A stretch of 64,000 nt of DNA. Origin: Amborella trichopoda. Its lineage: Eukaryota; Streptophyta; Magnoliopsida; Amborellales; Amborellaceae. This document shows positions 34,729-46,418 of the stretch, one piece after another; position 1 is the stretch's first letter; the number at the start of each line of letters is the position of its first letter. The notes below the pieces were generated by a model. That model did not search any database, was not told the origin of the DNA, and saw nothing but the letters and a program-made list of their open reading frames with translations. Made by a program: the position numbers and the translations under genes. The DNA lies in assembly GCF_000471905.2 (NCBI RefSeq), contig NW_006499603.1, positions 4,340,673 to 4,404,672 on the forward strand, read 5' to 3'.

Positions 34729-37700
34729 TGCCACGACCCCGCCCTTAACCATTGTACCTTATGCGTCAACGGACGATCAAGCGTGGGTTCGTGATCCAAT
34801 CTAACGTTTGTCACTCAGGTAGGAGTGGACTCAACGCCTTTATTTTTAGTAATCGAGCAAACCATGGAAAAGAATTAGAACTAAAAACCAACTAGCAGAA
34901 GATTAAGGAAAAACTCCACACACCAAAATTCATAATATAAAAGTCTTCCAAAATATTACATTCAGTTTGGGGCACCTATGCCCAATGTTACACATATCCA
35001 CCAAGAATAAAACAAACCAGGGTCTAACAGCCCAGACATAAACAAGGTCTAAGAACCTTCTTCAAGAACACTTGCTTTGTCTTCTAGCTGCTGAATATGA
35101 CCTTCCAGCCTTCTAGCCTTGCACCTATCGCTATCAATCTATAAGGAGAGGAGAAATAATGGGATGAGCTATACAGCCCAGTAAGCAGGTCTAGTGTCGT
35201 GCATCTGTGGTGGTTCTCTCCATGTGTGAAAATAGTACAGTTCATCAATATAAAGTCATAGTTTAGCATATATGCATTTCAGGTCAAGGTAGCAAATATG
35301 TACATTTCATTTAAATGACAGTTAACTTTGAATCGGTTTGATCATAAGCATTTGGTCAGTGAAATCATTAATCATCCAATCATTGTAATACTAAACATTC
35401 CTTATACAGAAAATCAATTCTTAGCAACTCACCCGCTAAATTACCTACTCCTGTGGTAGAGGCCCTATCCATCAGGCTAAGCCAATCCCATTTCTTAAGA
35501 CCTCTACCATCGTACAGGAGGGAGGCGAATGATAAATGGGTTAATCCATTTTGTAATGCCCTCAACACACACACACAGTCCCCAGCGTGCATTGAGGTAG
35601 GCCCTTACCTTGTAAGGCATCGATCATTTCATTTCATATCCTCTCCCTTAAGCCGTTCCTATCATTATGCAGGTTAGGGGATACGTCGGCATCTCTTTCC
35701 ATAATACCAATGAGTGTCGCATCGCGTAGTAGGCAATCATAGCAGTATCCACTACTGGTGAGTGTCCCACCGCATAGTGGTCAATATCAACATAAGTATT
35801 GATCATTAATCACAGTATCGCAACAATATCCACTACCGGTGAGTGTCCCACTGCGTAGTGCCCAATTCATTATAGTATCATAACAATATCCACTACCGGT
35901 GAGTGTCCCCCCATGTAGTCGCTAATACAATGCCTCATTATGGATGAATCACATTCGCATAAATCAATATCTCATACAGATGAATCATATTTCATCATAA
36001 CATCATAGCATTAAGTAAAGACATGCCTCTCATAAGCTTTCACAGGGCATTTACACATAAGCCCTCTCAGTAGCATTTGGCATTCATTATGAATTCATTT
36101 CATCACTATTGCACTCGTGGCCCCTCTTTCTCACAAAGTGTAGTTTACACGGCATCATTCACATATCTTTATGGAATTCTCATGGAATTTATCATATGAA
36201 ATTCACATTTATCATATATCAAGATAACTTAGTGCCGCATGGGTGTAAAATGATGCAGTGAGAGTAACACTGACATGCCCCTCTTGTGAGGGCATAACTC
36301 CCGATTTAGGGGGAGTTTCAGGATGCCTTAAACGTGAAACTTTAAGCTAATACACAGACCTTTACAAATATAGTAATTTGAAAGAAATTTGGGGTCATTT
36401 GATGGGTTAATAGATCAGTACAAGGTGAGCATTAGTTGCTGGAAATCTTCCCTGCAACAGTGCGCAGCGAGATACTCACGCATCGGGTCATAATTAAAAA
36501 TCCGTGGGAAATTTCAAATACCTCAAAACATGAAACTTTGAGTACATTCATAAAAATTTCCAATGGTAGAATTTTTAAGGTTTTTGGACACCATTTACCA
36601 GGTCAAAAGCATTGCCCAAGGAGGGCCACAGCTGCTGGCATTAGCAGCGACTGTGAGCAGTGTCATGCCTCAACATTTTAGGCCATATCTTTTCTTCCAG
36701 CTAAAATTTCATCATGGCATAAAAGGTTAGCTTAAAGTAGACATACATGCCTCTTATTCGAGACAGGTTTGGTCCCATTTGGACGCCATTTGGCTATCAA
36801 ACATATAGATGCAAAAAATGTCACAGTTCTGGAAATTCATATGCTCAAGTTAACATGCTTTTAAAGAACACTTAATATTTCCTAGCCAAGCTACACTTTG
36901 GGCTTGAAACCTCGTTCATGATAAGGAGTCTCACAGTGAGCAATTTCACGAGTGTCCATAAATAAAAAGATCATATTTGTGGTAAAAACAGTCATGGCAT
37001 TAAGAAGCACAAAAACTGAAATTTCAACGTCATGTTAACCTATTCATTCTTTATTTTTTCATTCTATCATCTTACCCATTCTAAATATTTGTTCTTTACA
37101 TAAACTATGAATGCATAGAAACTAAACCCACTTACCTTGACTTCTCACGGTATCTCAAATCCTCAGTCACGGCCTCCACGGGCTTTCCTTAAGCTCCACC
37201 AGTGGGCTATCTTCAAGGGGCAGCAGTGGACTCCTTAAGGGGAGAAAGGGAGTAGAATGAAGAGAACTGGTTGTCAAAGGGCTTAAGGGCTCACGGTTGG
37301 TGGGATTCACTGTGGTTGATGCAATCACTCATTGCTCTGAGATGTACGGAACGACACTGACATGTACGAAGGCTGTACGTTTGACCAAGACACTCGCGGT
37401 GCTACTCTTTCTTACTGCCCTTTTCCAGTCGGCATTGGGTCATGGCCGGCGCTAGGCCTTGCATTCACAAACGGCGATGGGTTCTCTTACACAGCCGGCG
37501 CTGCATCTTCTTCTTACATAGTCGAGACTGTGTTTTTCTCATACTCAACCGGTGCTACATTTTCTTTTACTCAGTCGGCGTTGCATTTTCTTCTTACTCA
37601 GACGGCGCTATGCTTTCTTCTTACCCAGCTAGCGCTACATTTTCTCTTACTCAGTCAGCACTGCGTTTTCCTCTTACTCAGCCAGCGTTGTACTTTCCTC

Positions 37701-37795
37701 TTACTCAATAGGCATTATGCTTCTATTTTTCTCAACCTCCTTCTCTCTCTCCACTACCACGAGTGGTTTGGTTTAATCGAATTGTGGCCCTTACG
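34729..37795 (-). repeat. 5' LTR of element G
   Basis: Direct copy of 27094-30141; sense end gtcgtggca, sense start cgtaagggcc (one base changed from tgtaagg). It carries the same internal units and the 27-bp array at about 37495-37720. Confidence 0.9.
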
Positions 37796-37800
37796 CTAGA
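37796..37800. repeat. Target-site duplication of element G, right copy (ctaga)
   Basis: Identical to the ctaga at 27089-27093; confirms that G inserted as a unit. Confidence 0.9.
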
Positions 37801-39485
37801 TCTACTCGAAAACGAGCAGATCTACTTTCAGATCTGTGGCAGAGCCAGCATAATCCGAAGCATTAAAATACAATTTTAAGATAAAGTTAACATATCAAAA
37901 TAAATAAAAACAGAAATGAAATAATAAAAATAATAAAAAAGAGAGAGGAATAAACAATCCTAAACCGGGCCGGAGGGCCCGGAGTTCTCGAGCCTTCGAG
38001 GGCTCACCCATATCAGAATTGGTCCTCTTTGCCTCTTTGATTCGGATGTTGACTAGCAAATATCTGGTGTAGAAGGGTTTGATCTAGGATTCTTGTGCCT
38101 TAAGTTTAGTTTTGATCTAGGGTTTTTATACCTTAGGTCTAGGTGTTCTTAAGCTTGGGGGTTAGGGTCTCAAGAGGCTAGGGTTTCTGTCTTTCTGAAG
38201 CTCTAAGGTTTCAATCTCTATCTTTTTCTCTGTGTTTCTCTCTAGTCTGGAGGAAACTTTCCTTAGTTTTCTAAGGGTTTTGTGATCTCTAGAGGTTGAA
38301 TATGAATTTTGAGATTTTCTCTAATTTTTGGGATTTTGGGGATTTTTCCTAAATTTTTAAGAATTTTCTAAGGGTTTTTCTTATTTTTGGTATTTTTGGG
38401 TAATTTCCCTAATTTCAAGAATTTCAAAGGTTTTTTTTATCCCTTTTTCTCTCTTCTTTTGGGTTAGGGAGAGGGGGTATTTATAACATTCAATTGGTGA
38501 TTTTTCCTAAATGTTTTGGAGTTTTTTTCGAAAGTTTTTGGATTAATCTTGAAGTTTTAGTCTTATCTAATTAAAGAAAATGCGTTTACTGCATCACCAG
38601 ATTCAGTGACTGTGTCATCAGCCGGTTTCTGGGCTTGTCGGGCCCATTACAGCGTGGCCTGCAACTCGACAGTTGTGTCTCACGAGGACTAAATTGTTAT
38701 TTGTTATATCTTTCTATCCGTAGGTCCGATTTAGGCGATCCTTGGATCGTTGGAAAGCTCTTGGGCTCTACTTCAAATTGGGATAGTATTTGGCCAGTTT
38801 TGGGGTAATTAAATTGGGTATACTAAGATAATTTGGTCCTAAGAGTTTAAAAACCATAGAATTTGCCAGATTTAAAATGGAGTGTCTATAGTTGCCCCTC
38901 TTTGGCACTCCCTGTCCTTCAAGGGACAGGTGAGTGGCAAAAAAGTAGACACTTTGGCGTTCCCTATCCTTCGAGGGGCAGGTGAACACCAAAGATAAAA
39001 CAGATTAAATTTCTTCTTAAGGTCACGTGGTCAGGGGGCACACAACCTACCTCTAAGTTATTGCGCTCATTGAGCTCACCCACCAAGGGAATTTTTCCTC
39101 CTAGGGTATTCGATGTGAGATGTCGTTGAGTTACACAAGTATGAAACTCGAGTTGGAATTTCTAACCATGACACTTAAGTTCAGGGGTTTTTATAGTTTT
39201 AATTTTTAACCTTGGCATTTTCTTTGATCTCCTTAGGGTTTCCTAAGGCTGTCTATACGAAAAGGCTTTCTATAAGAAGAGACATGTCTAGCTAAATTCG
39301 AAATGAGAGGCGAGGAAGCAACACGACAATGCGGTAATCATCATATCCGAGTGTCCAAGCTCCTTCGTTTTTTTAAGACTTTTTTATAATTTTTTTGAAA
39401 GTAGGGGGAGATTTGAAATAAAACTTGGAGCAAGGATATGTTATGATTTTAACAAAGAAATTAAAGGTTTTAGAAAACACAAGAC
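37801..39485. other. Unclassified AT-rich segment, probably a degenerate LTR
   Basis: No coding domain is seen. It has long T-rich gggtttttct/gggattttgggg runs (38290-38450), a GC palindrome near 37970-38005 and, at 38880-38995, two imperfect units of about 53 bp, each holding an inverted repeat (cctgtcc...gggacagg in the first). The phrase gtctatagttgcccctcttt resembles LTR sequence of other plant Ty3/gypsy elements. It is the right flank of G and the left flank of C, and does not resemble element E, which lies left of the gap. Confidence 0.4.
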
Positions 39486-40782
39486 TGTTTGAACATAGTT
39501 TTCAGCACCTTGGTCCCTGGCAAGAAGCAGGTCAATAAAGTCTACAAAACAGTGGATATTCTCGAAAGTCTTATAATGGCCCTAGAATTGGTCATGATCG
39601 TCATTAACACTTCAAAAATCACCTGCCGAGTTTCATCACAATCAGAAATGTCTAAGGCAGTGAACACAAAGAAACAATTTCAGCAAAATCGGCCTCTAGC
39701 AACCTGAAATGGACCCTGTAATTACAGCCATACTTTTAGTGCATCAAACAGCTCTCGGACCATTTCCATTAGATCCAACACGATTGAAAACCCCTATGGG
39801 TCAAGTTTCAGCTTAATCAGGCACTCTAAGACAAAGTTATGGGTAAAATACCGAAAAGGGGTAGGCCACCCACTATTCCCATGTCGCCACCCAGCACTAA
39901 AACACCTTTAAAGGTGGTTATTTTCACAGTCACGGGCAGTCACTTTCAGGGCTTATATCTCACTTGTTCCAGGACGGATCACTCCCAAATTTAGTGAGCG
40001 TGTTCGTCTCATCAAGACAAACAATTCGATATGTGGTACGCCCCATGACGATGCCCGAGTAGATAGAAAATCTAAATGAAAGTCATTGATCCGTGAAGGA
40101 AGTTGCAGAAAATTCAGCAACAGCACCCCTCGTTTGAGCAGCCAGATCACGACGCTCGTAATCGGCACGAAACCAATTGCATTAGGTGCGTGAGGTCTGA
40201 GGCTATCTCTGAACTGAACCTTGCATATGATGAATAGTTATAGTTCATACATGAAGGCGTCAAAGCTGCTATAAATTTCGACCACTAGATTTCAAGATTC
40301 CGGTAAAACTCAAGATGACAAAATCTTCATTCAGATACAAAATCAAGCTACGTTCGTTGCAACATGATCGTGACGGCATGATCAACGTGATTTGATGAAG
40401 AAATCGTGAAGAAACATCAAGGAACGAGCACATAATCGATCCGAAGTTTTCAAGATTCATCCAAGATTCAAGTCTCATGATCATGGCTCAAAAACATGAT
40501 TCATGACTCGAAGTTAGTATCAAAATGATCACCATGACGATCCCTATAAGAAAATAATAATCTTTCGATCAACGGGCATCAGAACGACCTTGGGTCAGCC
40601 ACGTAAGATCATGCAAGTTATCGGGCAGCAGTAGGGACTGTTTTGAAATTCCACACATTGTTAACCAGAGGCAAAACAATCCTTTTCAACCCATTTTTAG
40701 AATTTCTTTAAATTTAAATAAATTGTAATTATCTTTAAGTCAAGGTAGTTTACAGACGTACACCCACGTTATAGCCCAATTC

Positions 40783-40792
40783 TATATAAATA
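40783..40792 (+). promoter_or_regulatory. TATA box of LTR C
   Basis: tatataaata, with aataaa 51 bp downstream. Same spacing logic as in LTR A. Confidence 0.65.
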
Positions 40793-40940
40793 GGCACTGC
40801 CTCATTATACAAAAGACAAATTCATTTCTTCTTGGATCAGTCAATAAAATTCTGATTTTTTCTTGAGCTTGTGGGTACGTCTTCGAGAGAGAGAGAGAGG
40901 TGAGAGAAGAAAATGGATGATACCATTCAGACATGTAACT

Positions 40941-41250
40941 TTCTCTCTCCTCCCCTTTTTCTCTCTCCTCTCTTCTCTCATCTTTATCGCTTTCTCTCTC
41001 CTCCCTTCTTTCTCATCTTTATCTCTTTCTCTCTCCTCCCTTTTTTCTCATCTTTATTTCTTTCTCTTTCCTCCCTTTTTTCTCATCTTTATCTCTTTCT
41101 CTCTCCTCCCTTCTTTCTTATCTTTATCTCTTTCTCTCTCCTTCCTTATTTATCGTCTCTATCTCTTTCCCTCCCCTCTTCCTAATCTTTATCTCTTTCT
41201 CTCTCCTCCCTTCTTTCTCATCTTTATCTTTATCTCTCTATCCCTTCTCT
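40941..41250 (+). repeat. 35-bp CT-rich array in U5 of LTR C
   Basis: Units with tctcatctttatctctttct; the tctcatc phrase recurs at 40976, 41011, 41046, 41081 and 41116. Open frames through it are by-products of the repeat. Confidence 0.85.
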
Positions 41251-41313
41251 CATCTCTATCTCCATCCATGCTTCTATCCTCTGTCACAATCAACAAAGCT
41301 TAGGGTCGACTGG

Positions 41314-41905
41314 TTTTCTCTCTCCTCTTCTGTCAGTCGACAAAGGCTAACACCGACTGGTTTTCTCTCTCCTCTTCTATCAGTTAATGAAGCTCAACAT
41401 CAACTGGATTCTCTCTCCTCTTTTGTCAGTTAGTGAAGCTTAACATTGATTGATTTTCTCTCTCCTCTTCTGTCAGTTGGTGAAGCCTAACACCGATGGG
41501 TTTTCTCTCTCCTCTTCTATCAATTAGAGAAGCCTAACATCGACTAGGTTTCTCTCTCCTCTTCTGTCAATCGATGAAGCCTAGCGCTGACTGGTTTTCT
41601 TTCTCCTCTTCTGTCAGTCGATGAAGCCCAATGCTGACTGGATTTCTCTCCTCTTCTGTCAGTCGACGAAGCTCAGTGTCGACTGATTTTCTCTCTTCTA
41701 TTCTATCAGTCGGTGAAGCCTGGCATCGACTGGTTTTCTCTCTCATCTTTTATCAATCGGAGAAGCCTAACACTGACTAGTTTTCTCTCTCCTCTTCTGC
41801 CATAGTCGGTGAAGCTTAACGCCGACCGTGTCTCCTCTCTTTTCTCCTCTTTACAACACAGTCGGTGAAGCCTAGTGCCGACTGCATTTTCTCTCTCTTC
41901 CTTCT
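41314..41905 (+). repeat. 47-bp hairpin array in U5 of LTR C, about 12 units
   Basis: Units start ttttctctctcctcttctgt at about 41314, 41361, 41408, 41455, 41501, 41549 and on. Each contains a dyad of the form cagtcggtg, loop aagcctaa, caccgactg. Bases in the two arms change in step in several units (see findings). Confidence 0.85.
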
Positions 41906-42731
41906 AACACAATCGACAATGCTTAACCCCGACTGCACATTCCTTCCCCCTCTCTCCTTTATCCTCTCGTCTTTCATACTCTTCTCTTCCTTTCTTCTCC
42001 CTCCTTCTTTCTTTCCCTTCATCTCTTCTTATTTTCTTCTCATAGCCTTAATTTTGCCACTTCGTCGTTCGACTAAGAGGGATTGAGCTTAGCCTCTCAT
42101 GGTAGTCCTGTCGTCTAGCCATTATGTTGTTGTGTCAGGATTACTTGGCCCACTTCATTGCCACGACAGACTGTCCATTGTGCCTAGCTAGTCGGTAATG
42201 GTAATGACATCTAGTAGTAATCCTGTGAGCTGGTCTTAGTTATCGAGCCCGTTTTGCTACCACGTCAAGCCAATTACTCATCAGCTTAGTCACTGTTCTA
42301 TCCTCTTGCTTAGTCAAATTCTTCTCTCCCCCATCTTTCTTCTCTTCTTATTTTTGAATGCGCATGCTTATGTACGTTCATCAAAGAGGAAAAGGGTGAG
42401 GTTTGACCCACCTGTCTTATAACCTTTGTCATATATGTATGTGATTGCAGAAAATAAGAAGAATACAAGTCGAGGGAGGTGATTCCCCAGTTTTATTACT
42501 GGGGGGCTTTCTTCGTGATCTAAAAGGGCGCCCACAGAAGTCAGCCCGAGTAAGTCCCGAACCCACCTTTAAATTCCTCTCTCACCGGTTGATAAAACCT
42601 GCCCCCATTCTCGAACGAGGTTCCTGAGAGAGCGATCTCAAAAACATCTCGGGTCTTCCCTCGAAACTCGAGACGTGCACTGCCTGATCCCAAAAGGATC
42701 CAGAGGGAGAGATCGAGGCACTGAACCAGCT

Positions 42732-42750
42732 TGACGACTCCAGTGGGGAC
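42732..42750 (+). promoter_or_regulatory. Primer binding site of element C (tRNA-Arg type)
   Basis: tgacgactccagtggggac resembles the tggcgactccgctgggga site complementary to a plant tRNA-Arg 3' end that Tat/Ogre elements use. The gct spacer between LTR and site is the same as in element D. Confidence 0.7.
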
Positions 42751-42830
42751 TTATTACCCCTTAGTTGGATCGTTCTCATTTGGTTAGTTTCTTCTTTTAT
42801 TATCTGCTTTTATCATTTAACACTTCACTT

Positions 42831-45800
42831 ATGGCTTGCGGGTTCCTTAACCCATTTATCCGGATTGGGGATTTTCTTATCCCTGCATTCGCGAGTGTCC
42901 CTGGGAAACAAGTTCCTTCAACTTCGTTCCCAACCATCCTTTTGAGAAAAGACCCCTTGTCTAGTTCCCAGGTCTTAACTTGGACTGGTGTGAGGTGGGA
43001 CCTAAAAATCCCTCACTCCTCATCTACTCGCTTTGGTAGAAACTCTAGCAAGGCACCCTGCATCGGCAACACTTTTGTTGCCCCACACAACATGCACCCA
43101 ACCAACGGCAAGTCACTTGCCGGTCGCATTTTCTGAGGTACACTGGAAGGCTGCCCAGTCCCTTTCTGCAAAAGGCAAACAAGCTGTCATTGCTTCGGTG
43201 GGTAACCATAGAGCTACGCTCCACATTTCTGCACCATTGGTCTCTATCCCTAAAGGTTCAACACGTCGAGACGGAAACCCAACGGTCTCCATCCCTAACA
43301 CACACCACAAGGCTTGTGGGTTACCCACTTGAGCCACACCTCGGGGCAACCCCTCTGTTATCTCGAGTCCGTGTTCAAGATCGAACCTTTCAAGGCCAGG
43401 TCCTGCACACGCCACTCATATGCATCTCACTGCTCGGGGCAACGCCACTACCACGTCAACTAGAGTACACAGGAGACGACCTTGTCGTCCTCCTACTCTG
43501 CACACACAAGCACACTCTGTAAGGAATAGGCGTACACCTGTTCTCTTGCAGACACTTGCTAGACCACTTGCTCGAGCTTGAGTTGGCCCTTAGGTTACCT
43601 GTGACCCTTCTTCAAGGGGTGTGCACGCGTTGCCATCACAAATGCCCTCTCCCCCACGACTTAGGCCTCCTTATGAGTCAACCCTGCTCTGGTCCACTCC
43701 TTCTTCATCGAGCAAGCACCTTCAACCTTGGCACTCGAAGGGTTTCCCCAAGAGTACCATCCTGAACCAACCCCGTCACTTTGGTCGTGTCTCTCGAGCT
43801 CATAAGAGACCTCGAGGCATTGACCTAATGGAAGATCGAGTCCTTTATCATCCCCAGCCCAAGTTGACTCTAGTTCTTGACCCTCATCCATTGCCGTAGT
43901 TGATGGAGATAGCTTTGATGGAGATAGCTCTTTCCTGTGCAAGAAGAGTTGACCAGCTGTGACCTAGATCGCAGTTTTGATGCGAGGTCCATCAAAACCT
44001 CAAAGTTAAACGCGATAGAGGTTTGCAAATTTTGACTAGGGACATGACCAAGGCAGTCAAAACAACTAATTCGGATGACCCTCTTCTTTTGAATCCCTTC
44101 TACCCCCTTCAGACAATGAAGCCTGAAGAAGAACTCCATGAGCCCTATGCTGCTGTGGTTACTATTGTAGAAAAAGACCCAGTTGCTCAGCAGCCACGGT
44201 CCCAGAACCGTCGAGAACCGATCCAAACGAGATCAGCATACAAAAGTCGAGTTTAGTCAAAGCATGCTTGCCCCCTACTAACTGACCTACCACATACGGC
44301 GTATCAAGCTTGCAAGCCCTCTGTTGCCATTAACGTCGAACTCCATAGTGAAACGGCCAGTGTAATGGTCGTAAGCGAGCCTAGTGATGTGCAGGAAGAG
44401 CGCATGAACAAGTTTGAGGATACGGTGCGGGCGATGATGGAAAAGATCGTTCGTATCGACGCCACATGCCCGTCAGCTAACCATGAGGTCAATTCCCTTC
44501 AATCTGATGGTGCACCTCCATGGCAGCCCCCGCCTTCTACCTCATAGGATAATTCTATCCCTCATCCCGTCTCTCAAACAGACATTGACACTATGGTCAC
44601 CCATAGCCTAAAGAACAAACAAATCCAGGGGATACAGGGCACAATGTCTTATCAAATTCCTCAGATTATAAGAAAGGGAAGTTTCCTTTATTCAACGGAA
44701 CCATATCCCCAAATCAGCATATTTCCCACTTCCTGGTAGCACGTCGAGAAACAGCGGCTGACGGAGACTTCTTATTTGACAGTTTATTGAGACCCTCGAT
44801 GGCTCAATATTTCAATGGTATGCCCAATTTCCCCCAAACTCAGTGCATGCGTGGGAGGAGATGGAGAAACTATTCTATCAAGATGGAGAAACTTGGCTTC
44901 CTGTCATCCTAATCCTATGCCCGAGATGGAAGCAGTCCAAACTTGCGTGCGAAACATGCGATCCGAGATCACTCTACATGTTGAGACCTCTAATCCGACC
45001 TCCAAGTCAGAGCTTATCTCTAAATCAGTCAGCATAGAAAGTTTATCACGCCACCATGGTGGGCCATGACAACCATCTACAAGCTCAGCAAACAACCGGG
45101 GCAATGGTAGCTCTCGGAATAACACACGGGGCAGCCAACAAAAATGGGTAATCAATGCAGCCGTCATGGTCACTGATTCAAAGAAGGCTCCCTCCCAGAC
45201 TTTGGACCTCTCTAAAGGGAAAGCACAACCCTCGATTCCTCAGCCATGAATAGTCTACCATGGCTGAAGCATACTCAAGTCTTTAAGGCGAGAAACAGTT
45301 CGCCAAGCTAGGGTTGTTCGCCAGCCTAGCGAGATGAATCAAACATCACCTCAGAAAACCAGGAAAAGACAAGCACCAAGTGCTACTCGCCGAAGAAACA
45401 AGATCGCTCAACCCACAGCTAAGCAGGAATTTCTCACCCCTTCCTGTATTGCCAACTTTGTTGGACTTCATCCCTGGTACGATCCTTCTTCCTTCTTCAT
45501 CCTATCAAGAAGATGTCTGCGTTCCATCTCCCATTTAGCACACGTCCAATGAGGGTGATGACATTAAAAGCACTCCCTAAAGGTCTAAGCAAGGGAAAGA
45601 CCTAAAAGACCCCCTGCACACGTCCAATGAGGGTGACGATGTTAAAAGCACTCCCCAACGGTCTAAACAAGGGAAAGACCTAAAAGACCCCTGCACACAT
45701 CCAATGAGGGTGGTGATGTTAAAAGCACTCCCCAACAGTCTAAGAAAGGGAAAGACCTAAAAGACCCCCTGCACACGTCCAATGAGTGTGACGACGTTAA

Positions 45801-46300
45801 AAGCAGTCCCCAATGGTCTAAGCAAGGGAAAGACCTAAAAGACCCCTTGCACACGTCTAATGAGGGTGACGACGTTGAAAGAACTCTTCAATGGTCTAAG
45901 TAAGAGAAAGACCTAAAAGACCTCCTACACCTGTCCAATCCTGATGATGAAGTAAAAAGCTGTCGAGATCGGTCTAATGAGGGGAACGACCTTAAAAGTC
46001 CCCCACCTTCTAACCCTTCTTCTCCTTCTGCTCTTACTTTTGATTCTCTCTCTTCTACGTCCCTTGCAAGTACAACCATGATATGTCCAGACTTCGAGGC
46101 TCAACCGATAATTCGAAGGAACCAATATAAGCAGGATGCAACTGAAACGATTGAGAAAGGCCTTCGCACAGGCAGTAGGATTCCAAACAGTTGCTGATGC
46201 CTTGGCAGCTAAAGCCATGACAAAGCCACCTTCTTCAAAGAATCACAAGAAGTCGAAGCCAAAGAAACCCCAGTGGCCCCCTGAGCTTGAATTTGAGTAG
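42831..46300 (+). pseudogene. Tat-type gag, element C (broken)
   Basis: The N-terminal region from ATG 42831 is basic and Pro/Thr/His-rich (to about 43900), homologous to D's 60409-59430. A coiled segment with QEERMNKFEDTVRAMMEKI is at about 44390-44460. The capsid domain is in pieces at 44690-45069. The zinc-finger modules seen in A are absent; the frame passes directly to a KRQAPSATRRR segment (45340-45430). A 78-bp in-frame repeat (45541-46010) expands the acidic tail, then comes an LRKAFAQAVGF-type segment near 46150. Numerous stops and shifts. Confidence 0.75.
45541..46010 (+). repeat. 78-bp tandem repeat in gag (26-codon unit), six copies
   Basis: Copies begin cacgtccaatgagggtgatg at 45541, 45619, 45696, 45774, 45852 and about 45930. 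The unit is a multiple of three and encodes a GKDLKDPLHTSNEGDDVKST type phrase. One 77-bp unit (45619-45695) causes a frameshift. A, D and E have only one to two copies. Confidence 0.9.
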
Positions 46301-46418
46301 AGACTGAGAGAGTCAAGAGGGCAAAGTTTCCACACTCAGGAGGCTTGCCACGTGGTACAAGTCTCTGAAGAACCAGCCGCCTCGGAGCAAACACTCCTGG
46401 CATCTTTACGAATATCGT

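Larger units (their letters stand above)
27094..37795 (-). mobile_element. Element G: complete Ty3/gypsy chromovirus (Tekay/Del type)
   Basis: Two LTRs of about 3.05 kb in direct orientation flank gag-protease-RT-RNase H-integrase-chromodomain on the - strand, with primer binding site, polypurine tract and a perfect 5-bp target duplication (ctaga). All structural parts are present, but the coding region has many stops and frameshifts. Over the first 215 or so bases of the LTRs I count about 25 differences between the two, so the insertion is old. The MAPYEALYGRKCRS phrase and the chromodomain point to the Tekay/Del clade. Confidence 0.9.
39486..42728 (+). repeat. 5' LTR of element C (3.2 kb)
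   Basis: It begins tgtttgaacatag and ends ctgaacca, three bases before the primer binding site. U3 is 39486 to about 40800, with TATA at 40783-40792 and aataaa at 40843-40848. U5 is unusually long, with a 35-bp CT-rich array (40941-41250) and a 47-bp hairpin array (41314-41905). Confidence 0.85.

Noticed and set aside
40863-41303. A 146-codon Ser/Leu/Phe-rich open frame and counterparts at 62195-62767
   Set aside because: Pure by-product of CT-rich (or GA-rich) LTR repeats; composition only.
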